Below are positions 54,861 through 64,000 of a stretch of 64,000 nucleotides of DNA, one piece after another. The stretch spans positions 7,019,299-7,083,298 of the forward strand of contig CM037597.1 in the NCBI GenBank assembly GCA_021018995.1. Reading direction: 5' to 3'. The stretch is from Chloranthus sessilifolius. Taxonomy: Eukaryota > Streptophyta > Magnoliopsida > Chloranthales > Chloranthaceae. Under the pieces are notes generated by a model. The model saw only the letters and a list, made by a program, of their open reading frames with translations. It searched no databases and had not been told where the DNA came from. The stretch's first letter is position 1. Every line of letters starts with the position of its first letter. The position numbers and the translations under genes were made by a program.

Positions 54861-56690
54861 AGTGCGTAAGTAGATTTATATATTTTTTTCATTTTCATTG
54901 TTTTTGAATGGCCATGATCCAAAGTGATCAATCGCGTCTAAAAAATATAATTAAAAAATATATATAACTTATATTGTCAACTATAGAACATGGAAAAAAA
55001 AAAAAAAGGCAAACAAATAAGTATAATCTCGAAAATTCAATTAAATCGAAGATGTGTATTTATTCCTTCTCAACTTTGTGGCCAGATGCATCCTCTTATT
55101 CAAGTCCATAAATGCATCGATAATAACATCAGAGCCCTTAAAATAATCTAACATCTCAACCACAAATTTGTATTATTACGAATGAATACCTCGGATCGGG
55201 TTCATTAGGTCCCCTTCCTTAATGAAACTAGCCACACATGATTTAGATGAATAACATGATTAAAATAGAACTACAAAATGACATTGAAAAATTGTAAAAT
55301 ACCTCAACAACTCCAATGACGGCTTTTAATCCAACTTTAATCTAATGAATACAATAAATCTTCAATAGCATAAACATAAAACTAATCTAAATCTTACACC
55401 TAGGAAATTGAAGAGCAAAAAATGGAAGCCCAAGTTGGAGAGAAATTAAATGACTTAAGGAAAAGAAATTGAAAACTGAACTCCCAACTAATTCCCCGAA
55501 TCTTGCTTAAATAGTTCTCAAATTCGGAGATTTGAAATTCAAACTCAACTGATCGACTATTAAAGTCGATCAATCAGATTTTGATTTTTAAATTTGCACT
55601 TTTCATCTTTTGAAACTCGATTGATCGACACTATATAAGTCGATTAATCGAGTGTGCTCCTTTTGCTAAGTCGATTGATCGACAATTGCAGTATAGTTAA
55701 ACTCCGCTTTTCCTCTGTTTTAATGTTCCAGTGTTGGTTGACTTTATGCTCTTTCATGCTTCTTATTGCATCCCGTAGCCAGATTAACCTGAAACACATA
55801 AGATCTCACAATTCTTATCAGATAGCTCTCATCGGATGGCTAAATGTAGGCTCTTTAGGGTGAAATATCATCATATTTCACCACTCATCAATGGGCTTAC
55901 CACCAGACGATCACTTTTGAATATCACGGGACACAAATCTAAAAAAGTGGCCCCAAAATCACATTGAGGGTGGTGCATGCCACATGATTTTAGGGCATAT
56001 TTTGGGGATCTTTGCCATGGTATAAAAAAGAGATTGTCTGATGGTACACACATGGTCTAAAGATTGATCATGTATTCGTGTGAAAGATTGGGGTGAAAAA
56101 CAATCTCCACCATCAGATTCAAAGAAGTCAATGAGTTTTTAGTGTTGGTGCGTGAGTAATATGGTTGGCCCACATAGAGATATTTTATTATTAATGGGTA
56201 CTTTTATTCGCTCTTACATGATTACCGAGGGTGATTATTGAGGGCGCCTATGTTTGAAACGACTTCGAATCAAATGATAGAGATCTCTTTTTTCCTCATT
56301 CTTATACCCCATGGATCTTAAGACTATGAACATCTGATCAACGGATCAATTTTTGATCTCACATGGCTCTAAAATCATATTTGAGCGTTATGTCTGTGCG
56401 GTGATTTGAGTGCCCATTATTTTGAAATTTGTGTGAAATTGCCCGTATCAATGAAAAACGATCTCTACCGTTTGATTCTAAGCAATCAGAGACATAGGTG
56501 CCCTTAATAATTCCCAACTTCATTCCAATGCTCCCCCGATATATACCGGCTTGGCTTGGAGGTGGCCGGTTATACAGAGATTAAAATTATAGGGCCATTT
56601 TTTTAAATACTCAAACTAATAGGGCCGAAAGTGCAAATTTTCCCTTAATAATTCCCAAATTCATTCCAACTCCAATTCCAATTCCAATTC
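54861..56690. other. Intergenic upstream of the ARF exon
   Basis: AT-rich. A cluster of TCGATTGATCGAC-type palindromic motifs lies at 55548-55685. The rest has no recognisable gene. One GAGACA (a TGTCTC auxin-response element on the minus strand) occurs at about 56488; alone it is weak evidence. Confidence 0.5.
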
Positions 56691-56730
56691 CAATGCTACC
56701 TCGAGTTACCGCTATAAACACCGAAAAAAG

Positions 56731-56740
56731 CTATAAAACC
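56731..56740 (+). promoter_or_regulatory. TATA box of the ARF gene
   Basis: CTATAAAACC lies 49 bases before the ATG at 56780, giving a predicted start of transcription near 56760 in a CT-rich stretch (TTCTCTCTCCACTCC). A weaker CTATAAACA is at 56712. This placement excludes the upstream in-frame ATG at 56693 as the main start. Confidence 0.6.
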
Positions 56741-56779
56741 ACATTCCTTCTCTCTCCACTCCACTGCAAAAACCCTATA

Positions 56780-57841
56780 ATGGCGAACGAGATCAGCTGT
56801 CTGCTCGATCCCCACATCTGGAAATCCTGCTGCATCGGTACCTCAGTTCAGAGACAGCTCGATCCCCACATCTGGAAATCCTGCGCCGGTAGCTCAGTTC
56901 AGATCCCCACTGTCGATTCTTGGGTTTACTACTTCCCCCAAGGCCACGCCGAGCATTCTTCTTCTCCTGTCGATTTCTCCAAAATCCTCTGCAAAAGTAC
57001 CCACGTCCTCTGCCGAATCATCACCGTCAAGTTACTCGCGAATCCCGATACCGACGAAGTTTTCGCCAAGGTCGGTCTCCAACCCTTCCGATCTCTGCCG
57101 TCTGATCTTCTCTCGCGGTCCTCGCAGTCTTCGGTGACCACCGACATCGACAGCGATGACAAGAAGCTCGTCTCTTTTGCGAAGGTCCTAACCCCTAGCG
57201 ACATGGACAACCGCGGTTGCTTCTCGGTACCGCGATTCTGCACGGATTCAATCTTTCCACGCTTGAATTACAAGGCCAAACCGCCCGTTCAGACGATCTC
57301 GGTGAAAGATGTTCACGGCATCGTTTGGGAGTTCCAGCATATCTACGGTGGCGGCCGGCATATTTTCACGACCGGGTGGAGCAAGTTCGTAAACCATAAG
57401 AAGCTTGTCGCTGGAGATTCGGTCGTGTTTATGAAGAATCTAGCCGGAGAGCTGTTCGTTGGGATTCGCCGGACAGCGCGCTCGGCCGGGTGGGATAGTG
57501 AGATTCCGTCAGGGGTCAAATTGGAAGAGGATTTTTGTGGGTTTTCACGGAGTGGATGGGGTAGAGTTCCACCGGAGTCGGTTCTGGAGGCTACTGAGCT
57601 GGCAGGGAAGGATTTGCCGTTTGAGATCGATTATTATCCGAGAGGAGGGTCACCGGCTTTCGTGGTGAATGCAGAAAGGGTGGATGATTCGCTGAAATTG
57701 TATTGGACATCTGGGATAATAGTTAAGATGAGTGTGGAGATGGAGGATTCGCCGAGGGTGTCATCGGATTTTGGGGTGGTTTCGGCTACTGTTGTTCCGA
57801 AATTCGGGCCATGCTGTCTCTCCCCGTGGAGGATGCTTCAG
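56780..57841 (+). CDS. Auxin response factor, class C (ARF10/16/17-like), exon 1
   Basis: A nuclear transcription factor that binds auxin-response elements. The 354-codon exon starts MANEIS. It has an 18-residue in-frame duplication (LDPHIWKSC at residues 9 and 27), the family motif DSWVYYFPQGHAEHS, and a B3 DNA-binding domain at about 133-230 (FAKVLTPSDMDNRGCFSVPR, IFPRL, PPVQTISVKDVHG, TGWSKFV, KKLVAGDSVVFM, FVGIRR). The ancillary ARF domain begins at about 281 (FEIDYYPRGGSPAFVVNA) and breaks off at SPWRMLQ, the normal class-C exon boundary, with the donor CAG/GTGATC at 57842. The contact loop reads HIYGGGRH where the family has HIYRGTPRRH. No stop or frameshift interrupts the exon. The next exon, with the usual VTWDEPDLL, was not found in the remaining 6 kb. 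Class C members are usually repressors and miR160 targets, but that site would lie in the missing part. Confidence 0.85.
56804..56911 (+). repeat. 54-bp in-frame tandem duplication in the ARF N-terminus
   Basis: CTCGATCCCCACATCTGGAA begins at 56804 and again at 56858. The second copy (LDPHIWKSCAGSSVQIP) matches the family; the first (LDPHIWKSCCIGTSVQRQ) has diverged at the Cys-Ala-Gly step. Confidence 0.95.
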
Positions 57842-59349
57842 GTGATCGGTCTTCTTGGTTTTTAAATTTTTCTGGTTTTGTTCTACATTTTGGTATCTAA
57901 TATAAATTTTTAGGAATATTGGTATCTGCCACGTTAATTAGTTTAGATCCCTAGTCTCTTGCACTTTTTTTTAACTGGTGGTTTTATATGATTTTTTTGC
58001 TTTCATTAGTAGAAAAATCATGGTCAAAATCCATCTTTTCCCAGAATGTGGCAATGATTTATTATTTTCTGCACATTTAATTGTTTTAATTTGAGGTATG
58101 ATAACAGATGTCAGTGTACTTAGACAAGCCAACCTCTTAAAATTAGCTTACTGATGTCAGCTATTTTGTATTGTATTTTTCTTAGCTCAGGTTGGAAAGA
58201 AGTTGTCTAATAGATTACCTTGAGAAATGAATAAAAGAAATTTCATCTAATTCTTAAAAGTTGGTCCATTATTAAACTAGGATCATTTTATTTTTTCTGT
58301 TATCTTCGAGGGGTAAACAGCTGTAAGAATGGATTCAGTATATACTGCGGCTTCTCCCTTCCAAAATGTGGGCCTAAATTGCCAAAGGAAAGGGCGGGAA
58401 GGGGTGATGGGCTAGCACTTACACCAGTAAGTAAAGGACCCCTGTAGGGCCTCTTTGAATGTGGCTGAAACGACCAAGGAGCCACATTTCCATAGGCATA
58501 GCTAGGATCACATCCTTAAAAGGATGACGAAGAAGTAGAAGCTACTCACATTACTCCTAAAGTGAGTAGAGGAGCCAAATACGGGAAGGGAATAAGAAGT
58601 GACAAAATGCTTCGGGGAGGTGAAAATAAGCAGAGATTTGGAGATTCTTTAATATGTCAAACTTTTGAACTGTTGTTGAATACGTGCTTTCTTAATGCGT
58701 GGAACGACCTATCATACACGTGCAACTAGAGATCCAACATTGACATCACTGGAAGTTGCAAACTCTTATGGGCAACCTAATCTTCTTATAAGAATTTATG
58801 TCGTTGATTTGGTAGATGGGTTAGTTGGTTTCGAAGTTGGTTCAACAATAGATATTGTTGATGTCTTGTGAAGTTGATCCAGCATCGACAAATTTTTTTA
58901 CCTTATAGATCCAAATTAATGTGACTTGTGAGGTACAGCAGTTATTAAGAAATAATCGAGAGAGGACTGAAGTGACTTACATCGGTGTTGGAGTGATCAA
59001 TTGACTCATATAACTCTTCTTTGAAGACAAGATGCGCTGTTCCATGAAGGGGAGGGGGTGGGACGGTTGGAGCATATTACATCATACACTCCCATGATAA
59101 AATTTGAATGTTATATGTGAAAATATTTTGAAATCAAACACAAGTATCAGGAAAAGAAAATCTGTAGTATACACAATTCATCTTATCAAGTGGCATTATG
59201 TAACTGACCAAAAAGGAAAGTGCTAAAATTATGTGCAACTTACAAGAGCTAGTTCCTTGGGTATATCTGAAGTGTCAAGCATTGTATTGCATCCATCTTC
59301 AATATAAAATATTTACACATGCATCATAGAAATAGGGGTGGGCGCTTGT
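57842..59349 (+). other. Presumed first intron or 3' flank of the ARF gene
   Basis: Begins with a good donor and is T-rich at first (57867-58020), as plant introns are. From 58290 it holds less AT-rich, repeat-like sequence. No ARF exon, miR160 site or poly-A signal tied to the gene was recognised. Confidence 0.5.
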
Positions 59350-60026
59350 TGCTAGAACTACTCATTCTACAATTGAGGATCTTGAAGAGGGGGAGATTGC
59401 AAGTGAGGATCTTGAAGAGGGGGAGATCGCAGGTGAGAGTCTAGAGATGCAAAGGTGGTGAAGAGTGCCGTTTGTGTTGATCTAGAGTTTTCTTCATCGT
59501 CGGAACGACAAGGGGGGGTCAAAGAAGATGGAGATCGGCTTTCTTTTTGCGAATGCCGAGGATGATCTATCACCGTTGGTTTTTTCGACAATCGAGATCG
59601 AATTGTATGCCTGTAGGGACGAAGGACAACAACAACATAGGGAGGTAGGTGAGTTTCCAGAGCTGCCAACGTTGACAGTCGACGACTGGAACTGTACCTG
59701 GGATCCGATAGTGTTTGAAGCTCAAACTTGCTTTTTAAGGAAGAAGGTTGCTGGTACTAACAAAAAGAGTTTTAGGGTTTTCCAGCATAGGAAGAAAGTC
59801 TTTATAGGGCTTCGGGTTTCGAGAGACGCTGGGAGGGCGACACGTCATCACTCTATGGAAGTATTTGGAAATACCCTTTTGAGCCGGGCCAGTTTTGACT
59901 TGGGTGGTACAATTAGCGCTATGATTGGGTCTAAATCTATCACGTGGCCGGCACGTGTTGTTGTCTGTACCCTTTTCTCTTGACACGTGGAGGAAGTATG
60001 CCAGCTATAGGACAATTGGGGGCCAG
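59350..60026 (+). mobile_element. 677-bp LINE ORF1 fragment, duplicate of 62305-62981
   Basis: Matches 62305-62981 at a constant offset of 2955 with about 13 substitutions that I counted (about 98% identity) and no gaps. Coding content is the acidic stretch EDLEEGEIASEDLEEGEIAG and the following ORF1 linker, including a 151-codon frame at 59528-59983. It begins and ends inside ORF1 with no poly-A, so it is a copied or rearranged piece, not a LINE insertion of its own. Confidence 0.9.
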
Positions 60027-61013
60027 TGAGTCGGACCAATCACGTGAGTCGGACCAATAGTTAGTAAATGTAAAAAATTATTTTATATATATTTATATAT
60101 ATATTTTTGGGTATACATGACGGTCACGTGAGTCGGACCAATCACACATCAAGTTTTATGGGACTGACTATCCTGACCGTCATTTAAGCACCAAATGATA
60201 TTTAAACGATCTTGCACTATTTATTGGCTTATGATCTTGGAAATCCATACCGTCAAAGTGATATATCATTAATTGAAGGCCTATGTGTAAAAAAATACGC
60301 TTTTTTGGAGATTCGAACTATCCGACCTGTGCACTTAATGTCAATGGTTGTTCTTAATTTTGATGGCTGATATAGTTCACTGATCGGATGGTTTACATCC
60401 ACTTATAAATAGGATCCTTTGGTAGCAACATGTTTCAACCAGGGATTGCCACTTTGGAAATTTAGATTGATCATAGATGTGTTCCATATGGCATATTGAT
60501 AAATCATATTTCAATGGTGTGAGATAAATAATGACATTTCAATGGTGGGAGATCATTTAGATAAGTTTTTTACGTGTATACGATGGACACGTGACTCGGG
60601 CCCTTTAAATATGAGGTTATGGCTGGCTACCGCTCAAATCGATAAAAGACCCCTTCCCGTTGGGGCTTCGGCGAAGAAAACCCAAAATCGCAGCAAAAAA
60701 AAAAAAAAGAAAAATTTCAAGAGAGAAGAAGAAAAAAAAGAAAAAAGAAAAGAAATGAGTACCTGATTTGAGAAGCCCCACCGCAACAGCAGGTATGTCC
60801 TCTGCAGCTCAGCTCCTCCTTCTTCAAATCTTTTTCTTCTTTTTTCCCTCCCTTTTGCAACCTTAAAAAAGTGCCAGAGGCTCTTTTTCTTCTTCTATTT
60901 TTTTCCCCTCCCTTTTGCAACCCTAAAAAACAGCCGGTGGCCAAAGCAAATACCCTAAAACAGTTGCGATTTTGGACCCTTAAAAGGCAACCCTAAAAAA
61001 TAATGGATTAAAA

Positions 61014-61060
<47 letters not shown>

Positions 61061-61195
61061 ATACCCGTATCCCAGCCGTACCCGATTTTTTTTTTCTTGA
61101 AAAATCTTGGGATACGCATGCACGTGTATACCACTCATATCCGTATCCGTATCTGATACATATCAGATATGGGTATGGGGACCTTTTGGGCGTAT
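60027..61195. other. Intergenic, repeats only
   Basis: CACGTGAGTCGGACCAATCA occurs near 60041 and 60126, with a shorter copy at 60027. A phrase TTTTCCC(T/C)CCCTTTTGCAACC is repeated at 60843 and 60901. A (TA)n tract runs 61016-61058. The end (61065-61205) is rich in CCGTATC and GATAC phrases. No gene recognised. Confidence 0.6.
61016..61058. repeat. (TA)n microsatellite
   Basis: A pure TA dinucleotide tract. Confidence 0.95.
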
Positions 61196-61219
61196 CCGTG
61201 CTTCCTAGGGTGTCTCGCA

Positions 61220-63703
61220 TCCAGAGATACGGTCTGCTCGTAAAATCTGCTGATGATTTGGGTCTCTGGAGGGCTAACTATCATCAGTCGGTGCTCAAAG
61301 AGGGGCAGGCTAGAGACCTATCTAATGGTTGGTCTATCGCCGGGAAAAGATTTAGAGGAACTTCGAGTTTGCTGGGTGGAAGATGGAGGGACCACCGTCA
61401 TGGGGTATCGTTTGCCGAGGTGGTGGGAAATCATGGTCTTAATAACAGAGTGTCGCAGGCTCTTGCGGCTACCTCTAGTGCAGGTCCCTCCCTTCCCGGC
61501 GACATGGGGGGCGACGATAATTAGTTGGAGTTTGATTCCCCTCAGCTTGGGGCCTTGGTTAAAAATCTCCCGCAGTTTTGGGTCGTCTTATACATCGTTA
61601 AAGATACTCTATCTTTATATCATTTACATAAATGGATTCAAAGGGAGTGAAAATATACAGAAAGACCAGTTCTTTCTACAATTTCTACTACTAAATTCCT
61701 TCTAAGGTTCCTGACTGAGGAGGGTGCTCGGGAGCTTCGCTGCAAAAAGTTCTTTAGGATTGATGGAGCATCGGTGGAATGTGGTCCATGGGAACCTTCA
61801 GTTGGTGAGCGTCATCTACATTGGTGGGAAGGAGGGGTATGGATTTGGCTGGTAGGCTTGCCAATCCATGCTTGAACTACTGATATTCTTTAAGGTCATC
61901 GGCGATCGGTGCAGTTGCTTCATCCTCACTGACCGGTGCTTTGTTAATCTCTGGGATACCAGCGCGACCCGTATTCTTGTTGCGGTGGATTCCTAGCAGC
62001 ACATCCCCATGTGCTGGGAGTTGAGCCTCGGCGGACAAAAATACTGGATCTTCATAGAAATGACGCTTGTGGAGAGGGTGCTCGTGCCGAAGGAGTCGAG
62101 CGATGAATCCGCGAGGGCTCGAAACGCCGGGATAGATGTTTCCAGTGGTACCGCAGAAGAATTCACGCTGGTCATCAAACCAATCGGGGACGGGGTAGTA
62201 GGGTCCGGGGGGGACGTATCGAGGTGCTCGTCCTCGAATGCGACGGGTTGCGGTATATATCGGGGGGCGTCCATGTCGACGGGGGGTTCCGAGGTTCTTC
62301 AATCTGCTAGAACTACTCATTCTACAACTGAGGATCTTGAAGAGGGGGAGATTGCAAGTGAGGATCTTGAAGAGGGGGAGATTGCAGGTGAGAGTCTAGA
62401 GATGCAAAGGTGGTGAAGAGTGCCGTTTGTGTTGATCTAGAGTTTTCTTCATCGTCGGAACGACAAGGGGGGGTCAAAGAAGATGGAGATCGGCTTTCTT
62501 TTTGCGAATGCCGAGGATGATCTATCACCGTTGGTTTTTTCGACAATCGAGATCGAATCGTATGCCTGTAGGGATAAAGGACAACAACAACATAGGGAGG
62601 TAGGTGAGTTTTCAGAGCTGCCAACGTTGACAGTCGACAACTGGAGCCGTACCTGGGATCCGATAGTGTTTGAAGCTCAAACTTGCTTTTTAACGAAGAA
62701 GGTTCCTGGTACTAACAAAAAGAGTTTTAGGGTTTTCCAGCGTAGGAAGAAAGTCTTTATAGGGCTTCGGGTTTCGAGAGACGCTGGGAGGGCGACACGT
62801 CATCACTCTATGGAAGTATTTGGAAATACCCTTTTGAGCCAGGCCAGTTTTGACTTGGGTGGTACAATTAGCGCTATGATTGGGTCTAAATCTATCACGT
62901 GGCCGGCACGTGTTGTTGTCTGTACCCTTTTCTCTTGACACGTGGAGGAAGTATGCCAGCTATAGGACAATTGGGGGCCAGCTGATGGGTACTTATGTGT
63001 GGGCCTTTATAAGCTCTGATCATGGGGGTTTATGTCTGTTTTCGGGTATGGGGCCTATCCTAATGTTGGCCCATGTCTTTTTTGGGCCGGGTTTGCTGGA
63101 ACTAGACCGTCGACTTTTGGTAGTGGGGGTGGAATGAGTTTGGCGAAGGAAAGGGGGGAGACGTCTGGGAGAGATGATGATGAGTTGCGTTTCAGCCATG
63201 CTCTTACATTCTTGTCGGTTGAATTGGGGACTGAGGACAATCCTAGCAATGTGGGCAAGATTTCCGGTCAGAACAACGTTTTGAATAGTGGTTTCGAAGC
63301 TGTGTCGTCTATCTCTTGTTTGGAGAAGATGACAGAGGTTTTGTTCAGGTACAATCATTTTTAGTCTGGTGCTCTGAGTGGGGGTGATGGTCCGGGGTCC
63401 AATAGGAAGGATAAAATGCTTATGGCAATGGGTGATGGGGTTAACGGTGAGATGGGCCTGAGTGAAGATATCGATCGCCTGATTCGTGTGGGGCACAATC
63501 TCGGGATGTCATTCAAAGGATCCGATGTCGAGCTCCAGGATGTGTTTCGGTCCATTTTGGTGAATCGTACGGTGAACAAGAGGACGCGTCGAGGGGGAGC
63601 GTGGGAACTTGCTCGATTACAGTGGGGATGTCGAATGGGAAGGGAGGAGGACCTAGTTTCCCCAACTTCAGGTATGGGCGGGTCTTTGTATTGCTGTTCA
63701 TGA
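61220..63703 (+). pseudogene. LINE 3 ORF1 remnant (DUF4283-like)
   Basis: Early text SNGWSIAGKRFRGTSSLLGG, then a DUF4283-like core in shifting frames (FLTEEGARELRCKKFFRIDG, HLHWWEGGVWIWLVGLPIHA; 61705-61875) and GGQKYWIFIEMTLVERVL (62028-62080). The acidic EDLEEGEI repeat follows and then the 677-bp region shared with 59350. The frame 63416-63703 carries GHNLGMSFKGSDVELQDVF and WELARLQWGC, the conserved ORF1 C-terminus, just ahead of the endonuclease. Confidence 0.82.
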
Positions 63704-64000
63704 AGATGCTATCCTGGAATGTTAGGAGGATCTGTGGTGGAAGTAAACAGCCCTGAAGCGCGAGTTATTGCCACACTCAGGCCGGTTGTTGTTGCGTTGC
63801 AGGTGACCAGACCAAATAGGGCAGTTGCGATAGAAGGAAAGTCGCGTTAATGCTGGGAGGAAAATACTGGGAGTGGATCGGGGTTGCTTGGCTTTGGGCA
63901 TCTGATATTCAACATTTCGATAAAGGATGAAGAAGTGGGGCTTTTTTGCGTGGGTACTGTAACAAAGTGTCGTGAAATAGTGGATGTATGGTCCTGCGAT
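63701..64000 (+). pseudogene. LINE 3 ORF2, start of endonuclease
   Basis: The frame starting MKMLSWNVRRICGG matches the first APE endonuclease motif (SWNxRG). A stop follows soon after in the same frame (SKQP then TGA). Only the first 300 bases are in the window. Confidence 0.75.

Larger units (their letters stand above)
61200..64000 (+). mobile_element. L1-type LINE 3, truncated by the window edge
   Basis: ORF1 text starts at about 61200 and the endonuclease starts at about 63701 (MKMLSWNVRRI). The element continues beyond 64000. The left boundary is not a clean target site, and sequence just upstream belongs to another repeat, so it may be 5'-truncated. It is interrupted by stops and frame changes. 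Confidence 0.85.

Noticed and set aside
56693-56779. Upstream in-frame ATG as the ARF start
   Set aside because: It lies before the TATA box at 56731, and the peptide it would add does not resemble ARF N-termini.
59350-62981. The 677-bp direct repeats read as LTRs
   Set aside because: Their content is LINE ORF1 coding sequence, without TG...CA ends, primer-binding site or polypurine tract.

Overview
The window is AT-rich nuclear DNA of a flowering plant. The evidence is plant-type L1 LINEs whose ORF1 carries a DUF4283-like domain, hAT, Mutator-like and PIF/Harbinger elements, Helitron ends, plant LTR fossils, a fossil plant pararetrovirus, a P-class PPR pseudogene and an auxin response factor (ARF) exon. 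I cannot name the species. Only one host gene looks functional: the first exon of a class-C ARF at 56780-57841 (+). Nearly everything else is nested, decayed repeats.

Left part (1-26200). A LINE runs in from the left edge and ends in a poly-A at 5872. The end of a Ty3/gypsy pol follows at 5990-6236. From about 7100 to 26190 there are several degenerate copies of one unidentified, probably multi-exon locus. Insertions have broken them up: a 2.86-kb solo LTR (8161-11016, perfect 5-bp target duplication, with a paralogous empty site near 13660), an LTR element (about 14200-17150), a foldback Mutator-like element (18603-19512), a second solo-LTR-like copy (about 20220-22794), a TRIM (22922-23245), a PIF/Harbinger MITE (23274-23484) and a deleted hAT element (23579-25919). 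The two large LTRs carry arrays of the perfect palindrome GGTGATCGATCACC.

Middle part (26200-46600). This holds AT-rich intergenic DNA, short tandem repeats, a copia scrap, two copies of a foldback MITE, a Helitron-like 3' end on the minus strand (33677), and A-rich repeat fields. A second LINE (about 38080-43835) sits between two fields of the same repeat. It has a 27-bp hairpin array at its 5' end, a RanBP2-like zinc finger ahead of ORF1, a large internal deletion and a 506-bp hAT MITE with a perfect 8-bp target duplication.

Right part (46600-64000). A run of Helitron-like elements (starts near 46627, 48861 and 50971; one 3' hairpin and CTAG end at 48859) contains gene fragments: a coiled-coil piece, an antisense piece, and an internally deleted PPR pseudogene resembling the At4g20090/EMB1025 group. 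A caulimovirid fossil (capsid plus movement protein regions) lies at 53075-54547 on the minus strand beside a 30-bp hairpin array. The ARF exon follows. Downstream, where its next exon should be, the sequence is intergenic-like and then LINE: a 677-bp piece of LINE ORF1 at 59350 is repeated at 62305 inside a longer LINE that runs off the right edge in its endonuclease domain.

The genes do not form a pathway. The interest lies in the nesting, in recurring CG-containing palindromic arrays in unrelated elements, in the unusual 5' region of LINE 2, and in the ARF exon, which has an in-frame N-terminal duplication and a shortened DNA-contact loop.
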